Counted from the stretch's first letter, positions 40,811 through 49,930 are shown. The stretch: 64,000 nt of DNA from JANYHH01 sp965249745 (GCA_965249745.1 OZ252252.1:3472001-3536000), one strand, 5' to 3'. The notes: generated by a model from the sequence alone, not told the origin. Numbers and translations: made by a program.

Positions 40811-40882
40811 TGCGGGGGACTGCAATATGGAACATGATTTGAACCGCAACTCGAGGAGAATTTATCAACTCGAGCGGGTGAC

Positions 40883-41503
40883 CTAGAAACCGGGCAGCAG
40901 ACCACCCATCCAAGCGGACATGAGAGCGTTCACTACGAGCGGATCGAAGTGTGTCCCGGCCGAGCGCCGCACCTCGGAGATGACCTCGGATGGGTTCTGC
41001 GCTTCCTGATAGCTGCGACCCTGCAACATCACATCCACGCTGTCCGCCACCGCGACGATCCGAGCCAGTTGCGGTGTCGCCTCGGCGCGAAGACGATCCG
41101 GGTACCCCATTCCGTCCCAGCGTTCGTGATGCCAGCGCGCCGTGGGCGCAAACCGCTCCAAGCCAGGGATGTTGCGCAATAACTCGAAACCGTTCTCGGT
41201 GTGGCCCTTAATGCGGGCGAATTCCTGATTGGAGAGTTTATCCGCTTTGGAAAGCAGCGCCCCCCGCACGGCAATCTTGCCAATGTCGTGCAGCAACGCC
41301 GAAAGTCGTAAATCCTCGAGGTCCTGCGCGGACAGGTGCATCTCCTCGCCGATCCCAACCGCGATCTGAGCGACCCGTTCCGAATGCGCGAAGGTCAGGG
41401 GATCGCGCCGCGCCATCTCTTCCAACAGGTGAGCGGTCACGACCCCCAGCAACTCGTCAGGGACCGCGTTTGGCTCACCTTTTAGGAAGTGATCCACACT
41501 CAT
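40883..41503 (-). CDS. HD-GYP domain protein, probable cyclic di-GMP phosphodiesterase
   Basis: 206 aa. HD-GYP hallmarks: H40 in HSERV, H72-D73 in LLHDIGKIAV, H101, then HHERWDGMGYP (residues 125-135) and the Asp in VADSVDVML. These ligate a two- or three-iron site that hydrolyses cyclic di-GMP. There is no fused sensor domain beyond about 30 N-terminal residues. TACCAT ends 8 nt before the ATG (leaderless type). It is the counterpart of the GGDEF protein at 17601-18575. Confidence 0.92.
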   Translation of the reverse strand: MSVDHFLKGEPNAVPDELLGVVTAHLLEEMARRDPLTFAHSERVAQIAVGIGEEMHLSAQDLEDLRLSALLHDIGKIAVRGALLSKADKLSNQEFARIKGHTENGFELLRNIPGLERFAPTARWHHERWDGMGYPDRLRAEATPQLARIVAVADSVDVMLQGRSYQEAQNPSEVISEVRRSAGTHFDPLVVNALMSAWMGGLLPGF

Positions 41504-41660
41504 ATAAGGTCATGGTACACGTTTCGAGGACTCGAGAGTGTGTTTTTCAGGAGAAGAGCATGAGTCAGTGATGACTGAGGCTACCTGAGGGCCTACAAAT
41601 CACACGCTGGTTATGAGGGTCCAAGCTAGCCGAATCGCGGCCTTCTCAGTAATCTGAACC

Positions 41661-42824
41661 GTGCTGATCCTGAAACCCAACCGTGAACGCCGCCTGCGAA
41701 ACTTCCACCCCTGGGTGTTCAAGGACGACGTGGATCGCTGGCAGCCCGAACCCGCCCCCGGCGCGGTGGACGAGGTGCGATCCTCCGAGGGAGCCTTTGT
41801 CGGGCTGGCCTACGCCAATCCCAAATCCAGCATCCCAGCCCGCATCCTGAGCTTGGAGCGCCGCAAAATTAACCTCGAGTTTTACCGGGGTAGAATCAAA
41901 TCCGCTGTTGAAAAACGCCTCGCTGTCACGGGTACAAATGCCATTCGGGTGGTCAATTCCGAGAGCGACGGCTTGCCGGGGGTGATTGCCGATCTCTTCA
42001 ATAACGTCCTCAGCGTGCAAATTCGCAACATGGGCGCGGAACAACATCGAGAGCTAATTCTCGAGGCATTGAAACGCGAGACGAACGCCAGCGCCGCGTT
42101 TGAACGCAGCGACACCTCGGAGCGTCAAAAAGAGGGACTCGAATCGCGCACGGGCGTGCTCTGGGGCGAGGTTCCGGATTGGCTCGAGTTCCAAGAGGAC
42201 GGTATCAAATTTGGTTTCAGTCCGACCGGCGGGCAAAAGACGGGCTTTTACTTGGATCAACGCGACAACCGCCGCCGTATGGCGGAGCTAATAAACGCCT
42301 CGAGCAAATTGCTGGACGTTTACTCCTACACGGGTGGCTTCTCCCTGCACGCCGCCGCGAAAGGTGCCAGTTGCATGGCGGTGGACAAAGACCCGGTGGC
42401 CTTGCAAGCCCTGGAAAAAGTTGCCCGCAACAATCACCTGGAGTCGCAGATTGGCTCCAGACTGGGCGACGCGCTCGAGGTGCTGGACCAACTCCTGCGC
42501 GAGGGACGCAGATTCACCCACGCCGTGATTGACCCGCCGACGCTGGCGAAACGAAAAGATGAAGTCACCGCCGCGAAAAGAATCTTTACGATTGCCACCA
42601 AGAACACGCTGAAAATGCTCGAGCCGAACGGTATCGTCATGGTCTCCACCTGCGCGTACCACATCAAAGTGGATGACCTCTTGGAAGCCACGCGCTTCGC
42701 GGCGGGCGACGCCGGGCGCAGGCTCGAGGTGCTGAATGTCACGTATCAGCCCGCAGATCACCCGTGGGTGCTGCAAGTGCCGGAGAGTTTGTATTTGAAG
42801 ACGTTGATTTTGCAAGCAGACTAA
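41661..42824 (+). CDS. Class I SAM-dependent rRNA methyltransferase, RlmI/RlmO type (PUA domain)
   Basis: 387 aa. An N-terminal PUA-like domain (LKPNRERRLRNFHPWVFKDD) precedes an EEHEE-like linker and the methyltransferase core with GQKTGFYLDQRDNR, LLDVYSYTGGFSLHAA (SAM motif I), AVDKDPVALQAL, VIDPPTLAKRK and the catalytic Cys in MVSTCAYHI. This is the layout of 23S rRNA 5-methylcytosine methyltransferases. The exact target base is not readable from sequence. GTG start with TAATCT 5 nt upstream. Confidence 0.9.
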   Translation: MLILKPNRERRLRNFHPWVFKDDVDRWQPEPAPGAVDEVRSSEGAFVGLAYANPKSSIPARILSLERRKINLEFYRGRIKSAVEKRLAVTGTNAIRVVNSESDGLPGVIADLFNNVLSVQIRNMGAEQHRELILEALKRETNASAAFERSDTSERQKEGLESRTGVLWGEVPDWLEFQEDGIKFGFSPTGGQKTGFYLDQRDNRRRMAELINASSKLLDVYSYTGGFSLHAAAKGASCMAVDKDPVALQALEKVARNNHLESQIGSRLGDALEVLDQLLREGRRFTHAVIDPPTLAKRKDEVTAAKRIFTIATKNTLKMLEPNGIVMVSTCAYHIKVDDLLEATRFAAGDAGRRLEVLNVTYQPADHPWVLQVPESLYLKTLILQAD

Positions 42825-42874
42825 ACCACCATAGTGTATTACCAACGCCCAAAGTCTTAATTGGCTAACACCTT

Positions 42875-43008
42875 ATAAGGATTCCGGAAATACATACCTC
42901 TTAAAACTAACCCATAAAGCAAAAACGGTTTTTAGGAATGCTGTTCTGCACACGAGTCCATTCTCATCGTTCGGGAAAGTAAATAAAGAAATTAACCGGA
43001 ATCCTTAT
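42875..43008. mobile_element. 134-bp element bounded by 13-bp perfect inverted repeats (MITE-like)
   Basis: ATAAGGATTCCGG at 42875-42887 and its exact complement at 42996-43008 enclose an AT-rich, non-coding interior. The size and perfect ends resemble a non-autonomous transposon derivative. The right end coincides with the point where the duplicated immunity-like gene (42992-43147) loses similarity to its intact copy, suggesting insertion into that gene. No obvious target duplication was seen and no matching transposase is in the window. Confidence 0.5.
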
Positions 43009-43240
43009 TACTCTTATCAATAATGAATTTGACGGCTTGCGAGTCCAATCCGGTTTTCCACCAGAGTGCAATCTCGAGGAGATTGCGTCTGGTTTCCATG
43101 CCAATCGTTTGAACGGATAATTCCGCGTTGATTTGCGCGGCGCTCATGGCGAAAACAGCGGCTGCATTCCCATACGACTCGAGAATCTCTTTGGACGCGC
43201 TCGAGAACTGAAGCGCTCGAGCTTGTAGGCTCGAGATCAT
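42992..43240 (-). pseudogene. Decayed copy of lipase-toxin tail plus truncated 86-aa partner
   Basis: The frame reads an imperfect copy of the lipase toxin C-terminus (SSASKEILESYGNA versus SSASKEILEAYGNA), then runs on into MSAAQINAELSVQTIGMETRR, a copy of the 86-aa partner gene (MTATQIKAELSVNTIGMETRR at 44805-45065). In the intact copy these are two overlapping genes; here a one-base change fuses them. The partner copy ends after 51 residues at the inverted-repeat element, so it lacks the last third. Confidence 0.75.
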
Positions 43241-43405
43241 TTCTCTTCGGTGGGAGGCGTGCAGCCATCCACCCATGAGGCTTCTATGTGAAGTGAGTTT
43301 TTCCTTTTGTTTGAGGAAGGTATGTAATTAATTGCGAGGTTTTTCGTTTGCAATCAGCATTGAATATGGTATATCTTCCAGATTCGTCTCTTTTCTCAAG
43401 AAATA
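43237..43405 (-). pseudogene. 3' fragment of a second copy of the 303-aa gene
   Basis: About 165 bases match the end of the gene at 43897-44808 (RYTIFNADCKRK versus RYTLFNADYKRK, and ASWVDGCTPPTEEK-stop versus ASWIDGYTPPSEER-stop). A one-base frame change separates the two blocks, so the fragment is not functional. Directly after its stop begins the copied toxin tail, giving the order expected from a tandem duplication of the toxin-partner-303aa module with later deletions. Confidence 0.75.
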
Positions 43406-43409
43406 TAGA

Positions 43410-43811
43410 TCATGAAGAGGGATTTTGCAACTTGAAAGAACCTGCGATACTCAAAGTAATAAAACTACTAATCCACAAGTAAAACCCTACGGTAAAATGA
43501 GCTGGTGAAGACGCTCCTGAAAGAGTATAATCGGGAAAATCTTCCATAAAATATGATGTTAATGCAACAAAAAATCCAAAAAAACAAGAAAATATTGAAA
43601 AATGAGTATCTTTCTTGAACGCACGAAATCCAAAAAGCAAGAAAAAATTTGCTAACCAAGGTAAAGGAAAAACAAACCAACCGAAAATAAGTATTACAAA
43701 TCCAATGATAAAATCTCCATTTGAACTCGCAATACAAGAAGTAATTAATGATAGTAAAAAACTGAAAACAGATATCGTAAAGAAAATATTGCTTTTATTG
43801 AAAATATTCAT
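43410..43811 (-). CDS. 133-aa membrane protein in the lipase-toxin locus
   Basis: Four hydrophobic segments (about residues 8-26, 33-60, 70-88, 106-126) with Phe-rich composition. The gene is very AT-rich and has no CTCGAG site, unlike its surroundings. It starts ATGAATATTTTC and lies between the intact 303-aa gene and its decayed copy. A membrane protein beside a lipase toxin could be an immunity factor; this is inference from position. Confidence 0.55.
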   Translation of the reverse strand: MNIFNKSNIFFTISVFSFLLSLITSCIASSNGDFIIGFVILIFGWFVFPLPWLANFFLLFGFRAFKKDTHFSIFSCFFGFFVALTSYFMEDFPDYTLSGASSPAHFTVGFYLWISSFITLSIAGSFKLQNPSS

Positions 43812-43896
43812 TTTTGCCTTTCAATTTTCCAAAAATGGTTTTTGTGCAAAATACTCGTCGACGAGTATTTTGCATTCAGTTGCTTATGCGACTGAA

Positions 43897-44808
43897 TTAT
43901 CTTTCTTCAGACGGAGGCGTGTAACCATCTATCCACGAGGCTTCGACACGCAAGGTGTTTTCACCCTCACTCGAGGAAGGCGAGTATGTGATCCTGAAAT
44001 TCTTGCGTTTGTAATCTGCATTGAATAGGGTGTATCTCTCAACTCCGTTTTTTTTCTCAAATGAAATCTTCGAGTAAACGGTTTTACCGTCAGCATCTAT
44101 GTTGTTGATGCTGAATTCTCCCTTCACGTAGCCGCGTTGATATGCCTGCGGTTGTCCGCTGCTGAACGATAAGCTCCTCACCACTGTGTCAAGTATTTCG
44201 CGTCCGCTTTTGGTAGTGGTGATGCAGTAGGCGTGTTCGCTCGAGGGTTGGCACGCCACGCGATTCCGACTGACTTCCGCACTCCCAAGCAATCGCATCG
44301 CAATATCGCTTGATGCATCCCGCAACGATTTATACGCAAACCGCTCAACGTCGTACTTTCCATCCGCACTCTCCACAGCTCCCAAATTGATCAACGTGCC
44401 ACTCATCCACAAACTCACTTCGTATTCGTTAATCGTTACACCCACCCGGTACGGCTCGAGACCCGGTGCGTACACCGTCCCACCACTCGTACTCTCACCG
44501 CTCTGTAGCTCGTTAAACTTCAACCCGCGTTTCTCGAGCAAAGCAGGCAACAACGCATTGAGTTCGTTTTGTCCTTTGCCTTCTTCCCGCCCGAAGCACG
44601 CACTGTAGCGGTAGTCAGGATCAATCGTGCATGGGATTTCACGAATGAACGGGACTTCACGAAACACCTCTACAGTACGGTCAAACAATTCTTGGTGAGT
44701 CATCGTTGGTCTACCTTGTCCTTTTAGCAGGGACACGACCTGCTGAGCTTGCGACCATGCGATTAAGCCGATAACGATAACAGCGATGAAGGCCAATACT
44801 GTTTTCAT
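43897..44808 (-). CDS. 303-aa membrane-anchored protein in the lipase-toxin locus
   Basis: The N-terminus has one hydrophobic helix (LAFIAVIVIGLIAW), probably a signal anchor. The rest is extracytoplasmic-looking, with four Cys (PCTIDPDYRYSACFG, RVACQPSSEHAYCI) and many beta-strand patterns. No family recognised. The ATG overlaps the stop of the 86-aa gene, which itself overlaps the lipase-toxin gene, so all three are co-translated. Such an envelope-anchored partner could protect the producer from the lipase, by analogy to periplasmic immunity proteins. A decayed copy of its 3' end lies at 43237-43405. Confidence 0.6.
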   Translation of the reverse strand: MKTVLAFIAVIVIGLIAWSQAQQVVSLLKGQGRPTMTHQELFDRTVEVFREVPFIREIPCTIDPDYRYSACFGREEGKGQNELNALLPALLEKRGLKFNELQSGESTSGGTVYAPGLEPYRVGVTINEYEVSLWMSGTLINLGAVESADGKYDVERFAYKSLRDASSDIAMRLLGSAEVSRNRVACQPSSEHAYCITTTKSGREILDTVVRSLSFSSGQPQAYQRGYVKGEFSINNIDADGKTVYSKISFEKKNGVERYTLFNADYKRKNFRITYSPSSSEGENTLRVEASWIDGYTPPSEER

Positions 44809-45065
44809 AAGTATGGTGGATCAAGATTGAGTTGTTTGCTGCGTTCCACCAGCGCACGGTACAAGTCTTCGCCGTCCAAGTTCACGGAGTACCACCACCG
44901 CCCGAGGTCTTCACTAGCAAGTCTTTGACTTGCGGTAATGATATTTTTGACAGCTTCGCTACGATCACCAGTTTTCCACCACAGGGCGACCTCGAGTAGC
45001 TTGCGTCGCGTTTCCATACCAATGGTGTTCACGGATAATTCCGCTTTGATTTGCGTGGCGGTCAT
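44805..45065 (-). CDS. 86-aa partner protein directly downstream of the lipase toxin
   Basis: A soluble protein with a helical N-terminal half (KAELSVNTIGMETRRKLLEV, ALWWKTGDRSEAVKNII) and a C-terminal half reading LGRWWYSVNLDGEDLYRALV. I do not recognise a family. It overlaps the toxin stop (ATGA) and the next gene by 4 nt. A truncated paralogue with about 65 percent identical residues over 45 positions lies at 42992-43147. Position and duplication with the toxin tail suggest an immunity or chaperone role. Confidence 0.6.
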   Translation of the reverse strand: MTATQIKAELSVNTIGMETRRKLLEVALWWKTGDRSEAVKNIITASQRLASEDLGRWWYSVNLDGEDLYRALVERSKQLNLDPPYL

Positions 45066-47854
45066 GGCGAAGACAGGGTTGCATTTCCGTATGCCTCGAG
45101 AATCTCTTTTGATGCGCTCGAGAACGCACGCATTCGAGCTTGTGCAATGAGTTCGCCTCCGTTGATATCCCTGCGTGTCTGTCCCAAACGATTTAGGAGT
45201 GCGTTCACGCCCCCGCCTTGCTTGATACTCGCCACCGTGATCTTCTCGAGTTCCGGCAGCAACACTTCCCTCAACACGTTCACCAACAAGTTATTCGCCA
45301 CCACATTTTGATTCTGCGCCCCGAAGAACACCTCTGGGAACTCAGACACCAACGTCCGATCCTCCCGCCCAGGAATCATTTGCTGCAACCGCACCTGATT
45401 CGCGTTTCCACCTGGATTACTGAGTTCATTCGGTGGTTGTTTCCCCGCATCAACCAACGCCGCTTGTTGCGGGTTTAGCTTCCCACCTTCCGCCCGTGTT
45501 TGCTCCAACAGTTCACTCAGCATCGGCGTGTGATGCGATGCGAAAGGCGTGTTCAGGGTCGTATTCTGATCCTCGAAGACCACGATCTCACCCGCCATGC
45601 GCGGTTGCGGACCACCGCGTGGCACGACATCCCAATTCATCCGGTAATTCCGGGAGCGCAACTTCTTTTGTGCCTCTAACCGATCCACATCTTCCGCTTT
45701 GACGTGCGGTGCTTGAAACGTCAAAATTTGTTGGAACACAGGAAAACGCGCCGCCGTGATCTGCGCCAACGCACCACCCAAACTGTGCCCGCTGACGACG
45801 GTGTTTCCACCTCGAGTTGCCTTTTTCACCGTGTCTGCAATCAACCCGTGATTCGTGTCGAATTGCGTGTACGCGATGCTGGATAACGTGAAATCAGTGG
45901 CGCTGTCCAATTCACTCTCGTTATCGGTACGATACGCACTTGGGTTCGCGTTTGAACTCGCAGCGTTGGCTGCGCCCGCCACCGGAAATTTCACGGCTTC
46001 GGTTCCGCGAAACGCCAGGATGGTTTGCTTGTACTTCGCTTTCCCAGAGATTGGTGCGAAAATCATCATCTGGAGTCCCCACGCACCGTGAATCGCGGGC
46101 GTGGCGGTGTACCCGAAGGCACTGAGGATTTTCGTAACGCCATCTTTCGGATTGGCTGGATTTTTGAGATTACTAAAATCACTGTTGTTTCCGTACACCA
46201 TGAAACTCGTGAGTTGCTCGACGAACGCATCGAAGGTGACTTGCTCGATGCCACCCAAGGCTTGCACGGTCATCTGTGTTCTGAATGAACTCAGCGATTC
46301 TGGAATCATCAGCATGCTCAGCACCTTGGCTCGAGTCAGACTGCTGTTGACCTCGTGAATGGCGTCTAGTGCAGCGTTGAACTGGTTGCTGTTGAGCAAA
46401 TCTCGAATCAAGCCTTGCAGTTCACGCACTTCTGGGATGGTGGCATTGTTGAGCAACCGGGCAATCTGATAGGCGCGATTTAACTGTTGAACACTTGATT
46501 TTGAAGCTGCACTGCTCGTTTCACGCGTTGCGGATGCGTTGTTACTCAGAGCGCTTTGCTTGTCGCGTTGTACGGCTCGAGTGGTTGAACTTGAAGATGC
46601 TGCCGCTTTCAAAGTTGGATTCACAGCACTTTTAGCCTTCGTGATCGAAACGGTTTGAACGTCCTGACTCGAGACTTCACTGCCTTTGCCTCTGGCTTCG
46701 GTCTCGAGTCCAGCGTCACGATCAATCCCTGCTTGCACCAAGTTATTCGCCTGCTGCATCGTGTGCCACGTTTCATGCGCGATCAATTGCAACCCCTCGA
46801 GACTCGTCGGATTCCACGTCCCCGCTCGAAAGAAAATATCGTTGCCTGTGGTGAGGGCTTTCGCGTTCAACTTCCTCGAGATGCCATCCGCTGTATCATC
46901 CGTATGCACCCGCACCTTGGAGAGATCCGTGTTCCATTTCACCTCGAGCATCGCTCTCACGTTCTCAGGTAGGGGTTGCCCACCCCCTCGAGCTTGTTCT
47001 ATCAGTGTGGTTGCGCCTTCACCACTGGCTTCTTCTTCCGCCAAGCGTTGCGCGGTCCCCTCGAGTTCCCGCCCCCAAGTCTCGCGTTGCAACTCCAAAC
47101 CTTCCTCTCGAGCATCCAAGGCGCGTTGAAGCTGACCAGGGAAAGAGGGGTGATGACCCAAGGCGGCAAACGCAGCCGATTCCACCGCGCCGCGTTGACC
47201 CGGATCGGTGAACCGCTGGATTGCCCCTGCCAAGTCACCCATCGTGTGACTCAAGCCGGGAGAGCGAAAGTGCTTGACCAGGGCTGCGCCAGTGTTCTTG
47301 AAGCCCTGGTAATTTCTGATCAGATTGGGATCGCCTTGAATCTGTCCCTCTGCCTTGTCGCGCAGGTGTTCAGCCACGTGCGATAGGCTCAGATCAGCTT
47401 GGCGTTGGGCGGCTGGCAACGAGGGGCGGAGTTCAGCTTTCAGGCGTTGCGCCACCAAGGTCTCGAGGTGCTGGGCTGAGCGTTGCACAACAAATTCGGC
47501 TCGAGTGTCAACGGCGACTCGAGCGGTGCGGGTGTGCTCGAACAGGGCGCGTTGCACGGCTGGGGTTTTGCTTGTAGCAACCTGCCAAACGCCTTGTGAG
47601 ACTCGAGCTTGGGAGAGCCGGGCGTCGTTTGATCGTTGAACCTCGAGTTGGGCTTGTTGAAGATCAACGTGGCGTTGAACTTCTAAAGCTTGCTGCCGTT
47701 GCCCCTCGAATTGCGCCGGGGTTGGCGCGTGCAACTCGAGTTTGGAGAGGGTTGTACCTCGGGACCTGTGCTGGCTCGAGATTCGGGATTGGGGCGTCAC
47801 CTCGGGTTGACGGTGCGGCGTCACCACAGGTTTCTGGAGACGCTCCCGTGTCAT
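45062..47854 (-). CDS. DUF4157 polymorphic toxin with class-3 lipase C-terminal domain
   Basis: 930 aa. I start at MTRERLQKP because the second DUF4157 protein begins with the same motif; TATTGT lies 8 nt upstream. Residues 1-290 are Gln/Arg/Leu-rich helical repeats. Residues about 290-400 are DUF4157 (DLSKVRVHTDDTADGISRKL, NDIFFRAGTWNPTSLEG, and H360ETWH364 with TMQQAN). After a Ser-rich linker, residues about 570-830 form a lipase_3 domain: TILAFRGTEA, VSGHSLGGALAQI with Ser691, NWDVVPRG and HHTPML for the Asp/His. DUF4157 is common in effectors of extracellular contractile injection systems. The trunk is nearly shared with 56574-59693. Phospholipase activity is likely from the motifs; delivery is inferred. 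Confidence 0.85.
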   Translation of the reverse strand: MTRERLQKPVVTPHRQPEVTPQSRISSQHRSRGTTLSKLELHAPTPAQFEGQRQQALEVQRHVDLQQAQLEVQRSNDARLSQARVSQGVWQVATSKTPAVQRALFEHTRTARVAVDTRAEFVVQRSAQHLETLVAQRLKAELRPSLPAAQRQADLSLSHVAEHLRDKAEGQIQGDPNLIRNYQGFKNTGAALVKHFRSPGLSHTMGDLAGAIQRFTDPGQRGAVESAAFAALGHHPSFPGQLQRALDAREEGLELQRETWGRELEGTAQRLAEEEASGEGATTLIEQARGGGQPLPENVRAMLEVKWNTDLSKVRVHTDDTADGISRKLNAKALTTGNDIFFRAGTWNPTSLEGLQLIAHETWHTMQQANNLVQAGIDRDAGLETEARGKGSEVSSQDVQTVSITKAKSAVNPTLKAAASSSSTTRAVQRDKQSALSNNASATRETSSAASKSSVQQLNRAYQIARLLNNATIPEVRELQGLIRDLLNSNQFNAALDAIHEVNSSLTRAKVLSMLMIPESLSSFRTQMTVQALGGIEQVTFDAFVEQLTSFMVYGNNSDFSNLKNPANPKDGVTKILSAFGYTATPAIHGAWGLQMMIFAPISGKAKYKQTILAFRGTEAVKFPVAGAANAASSNANPSAYRTDNESELDSATDFTLSSIAYTQFDTNHGLIADTVKKATRGGNTVVSGHSLGGALAQITAARFPVFQQILTFQAPHVKAEDVDRLEAQKKLRSRNYRMNWDVVPRGGPQPRMAGEIVVFEDQNTTLNTPFASHHTPMLSELLEQTRAEGGKLNPQQAALVDAGKQPPNELSNPGGNANQVRLQQMIPGREDRTLVSEFPEVFFGAQNQNVVANNLLVNVLREVLLPELEKITVASIKQGGGVNALLNRLGQTRRDINGGELIAQARMRAFSSASKEILEAYGNATLSSP

Positions 47855-47944
47855 GCAAAAAACAATAGCAGATTCTGGACACTTGAGCGAGTCATTCGCC
47901 ATCTCCACAAGACCATGTTTCGTCAAAGCTAAATCAAACACTCG

Positions 47945-48310
47945 TTATCGCAGGTTGTCGCGGACATCCTCGAGCGCGGACTCGAAAGCGTTGATAAACA
48001 CGTCTTCCAGCGTCTCGTCGTCTTTCAGCTTCTCCAAGAACGGCTCGTCGGACGCCCAGCGGAGCCGCACGTCCCAGGCGCTCGTGACGCGACCCGAGGC
48101 GGCCACGGCATCACCGAGCCAGGAAACGGCGTCCACCGGGTCGCGGTGCGGCGCGAAGAAGCGTTCGGTGCGAACCTCGTTCTCCGAGGAGGTCAACCAG
48201 ACGTTCGCCTGGACGCGGCCACCCTCGTAGCGCAAGAAGACCTGATCCACGGCCCACGCGCCGAAGCGTTTCATCGGGCGTTGAGGACGAGGGCGTGAGG
48301 CTCGAGGCAT
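47945..48310 (-). CDS. Hypothetical protein, 121 aa
   Basis: A soluble protein with a basic N-terminus (MPRASRPRPQRPMKRFG), then AWAVDQVFLRYEGGRVQANV, WLTSSENEVRTERFF and an acidic C-terminus (EDVFINAFESALEDVRDNL). No family recognised. TAGGCT lies 6 nt before the ATG at 48310, consistent with a leaderless mRNA and with this start. A second ATG at 48274 is less supported. It is upstream of the lipase toxin but separated by 90 nt. Confidence 0.65.
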   Translation of the reverse strand: MPRASRPRPQRPMKRFGAWAVDQVFLRYEGGRVQANVWLTSSENEVRTERFFAPHRDPVDAVSWLGDAVAASGRVTSAWDVRLRWASDEPFLEKLKDDETLEDVFINAFESALEDVRDNLR

Positions 48311-48469
48311 GGATGGAGCCTACCAGCCCGGAGGGAATACGAACGCAGTTTTGCACCGTGTTCGCCCCATCGTCCAACCGTGTTTCAAACGTGCGACGAT
48401 TCTTGAGTCGCGCAAGTCGAATGGGATCAACACTTTCGCAGACCTGCCTCCTCGAGTAGATTTGAGCCG

Positions 48470-49930
48470 ATGAGTTTCGATGCCTCCCAGAAAATCGCGC
48501 TGACCGGACTGACCTACGACGACGTGCTGCTGCTACCCGCGTACAGCGAGGTGACACCCGATCTGGTCAGTACGAAAACGCGTTTGACGCGCAACATCAA
48601 CCTGAACATCCCGCTCGTCTCGAGTCCAATGGATACTGTGACGGAAACGGGGATGGCGATTGCCATGGCTCGGGCGGGCGGGATTGGCGTGCTCCACAAG
48701 AACATGGGGCTGGAAACGCAAGCCGAGATGGTCCGCAAAGTGAAACGCTCCGAGTCCGGCATGATCGTAGACCCAATCACACTGCCGCCCACAGCAACAT
48801 TGCAGGATGCTGACGCGCTGATGGGCGAGTACCGCATCAGTGGCGTGCCAATCGTCAACGCTGAGGGCAAGCTGCTGGGCATCATCACCAACCGCGACCT
48901 GCGTTTTGAGGACGATTACAGCAAGCTGATAGACGAGGTCATGACCAAAGAAAACCTGGTCACCGTGCCCCAAGGTACAACCCTCGAGCAGGCGCGGGAG
49001 GTGTTCAAGACCAACAAAATAGAAAAACTTTTGGTGGTGGACTCGAGCGGGGCGCTGACGGGCTTGATTACTATCAAGGACTTGCAGAAGCGCGTGCAAT
49101 TCCCGAACGCCGCGAAGGACAAGCTGGGGCGGTTGCTGGTCGCGGCGGCGATCGGGGTCAGCCAAGATTTCGAGGATCGGGCGCGGGCGCTCGCGGAATC
49201 TGGCGTGGATGTGTTCGTGCTGGACAGCGCTCACGGGCACAGCAAAAACATCTTCAATGGCGTGCAGCGATTGAAGAACTTATTCCCGGAAATAGATGTC
49301 ATCGCCGGAAATGTCGCCACCGCCAAGGGCGCACAGTTTTTGATCGAGGCGGGTGTGGATGCGGTGAAGTTGGGGATCGGACCGGGCAGCATCTGCACGA
49401 CTCGAGTTGTCACGGGCGTTGGCGTGCCGCAGATCACGGCAATTCTGGAATGCGCCTCAGTCGCGGGTGATATTCCCCTGATCGCGGATGGGGGCATCAA
49501 ACAAACGGGCGATCTGCCGAAAGCGATTGCCGCCGGGGCCTCGAGCGTGATGATCGGCGGCTTGTTCGCGGGGACCGACGAGGCTCCCGGCGAGACGATC
49601 TTGCGCGAGGGGCGCAAGTACAAAACCTATCGCGGCATGGGCAGCGCGGGCGCGATGAGTGCGGGCAGTTCGGACCGGTACTTTCAGAGCGGCAGCAAGA
49701 AGTTTGTGCCGGAAGGCATCGAGGGGATCGTGCCGTACAAGGGTGCGGTGTCTGATGTGCTGTACCAGATGATCGGCGGTCTGCGAGCCGGGATGGGCTA
49801 CACCGGAAGTCAGACCTTGGAGGATTTGCGGTTGCAGGCGCAGTTCACGCGCATCACGATGGCGGGACTGATTGAGTCCCACCCGCACGATGTCACGATC
49901 ACGCAGGAAGCCCCGAACTACTCGAGGTGA
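48470..49930 (+). CDS. guaB: IMP dehydrogenase
   Basis: Converts IMP to XMP with NAD+, the committed step of GMP synthesis. 486 aa. The TIM barrel starts ALTGLTYDDVLLLPAYSEV and contains VSSPMDTVTE. Two CBS domains are inserted (residues about 95-205). The active-site loop is GPGSICTTRVVTGVG with the catalytic Cys, followed by IADGGIKQTGDLPKAIAAGA and the flap KYKTYRGMGSAGAM. The ATG has TAGATT 7 nt upstream (leaderless type). The frame directly after the stop runs into an antitoxin relic. Confidence 0.98.
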   Translation: MSFDASQKIALTGLTYDDVLLLPAYSEVTPDLVSTKTRLTRNINLNIPLVSSPMDTVTETGMAIAMARAGGIGVLHKNMGLETQAEMVRKVKRSESGMIVDPITLPPTATLQDADALMGEYRISGVPIVNAEGKLLGIITNRDLRFEDDYSKLIDEVMTKENLVTVPQGTTLEQAREVFKTNKIEKLLVVDSSGALTGLITIKDLQKRVQFPNAAKDKLGRLLVAAAIGVSQDFEDRARALAESGVDVFVLDSAHGHSKNIFNGVQRLKNLFPEIDVIAGNVATAKGAQFLIEAGVDAVKLGIGPGSICTTRVVTGVGVPQITAILECASVAGDIPLIADGGIKQTGDLPKAIAAGASSVMIGGLFAGTDEAPGETILREGRKYKTYRGMGSAGAMSAGSSDRYFQSGSKKFVPEGIEGIVPYKGAVSDVLYQMIGGLRAGMGYTGSQTLEDLRLQAQFTRITMAGLIESHPHDVTITQEAPNYSR

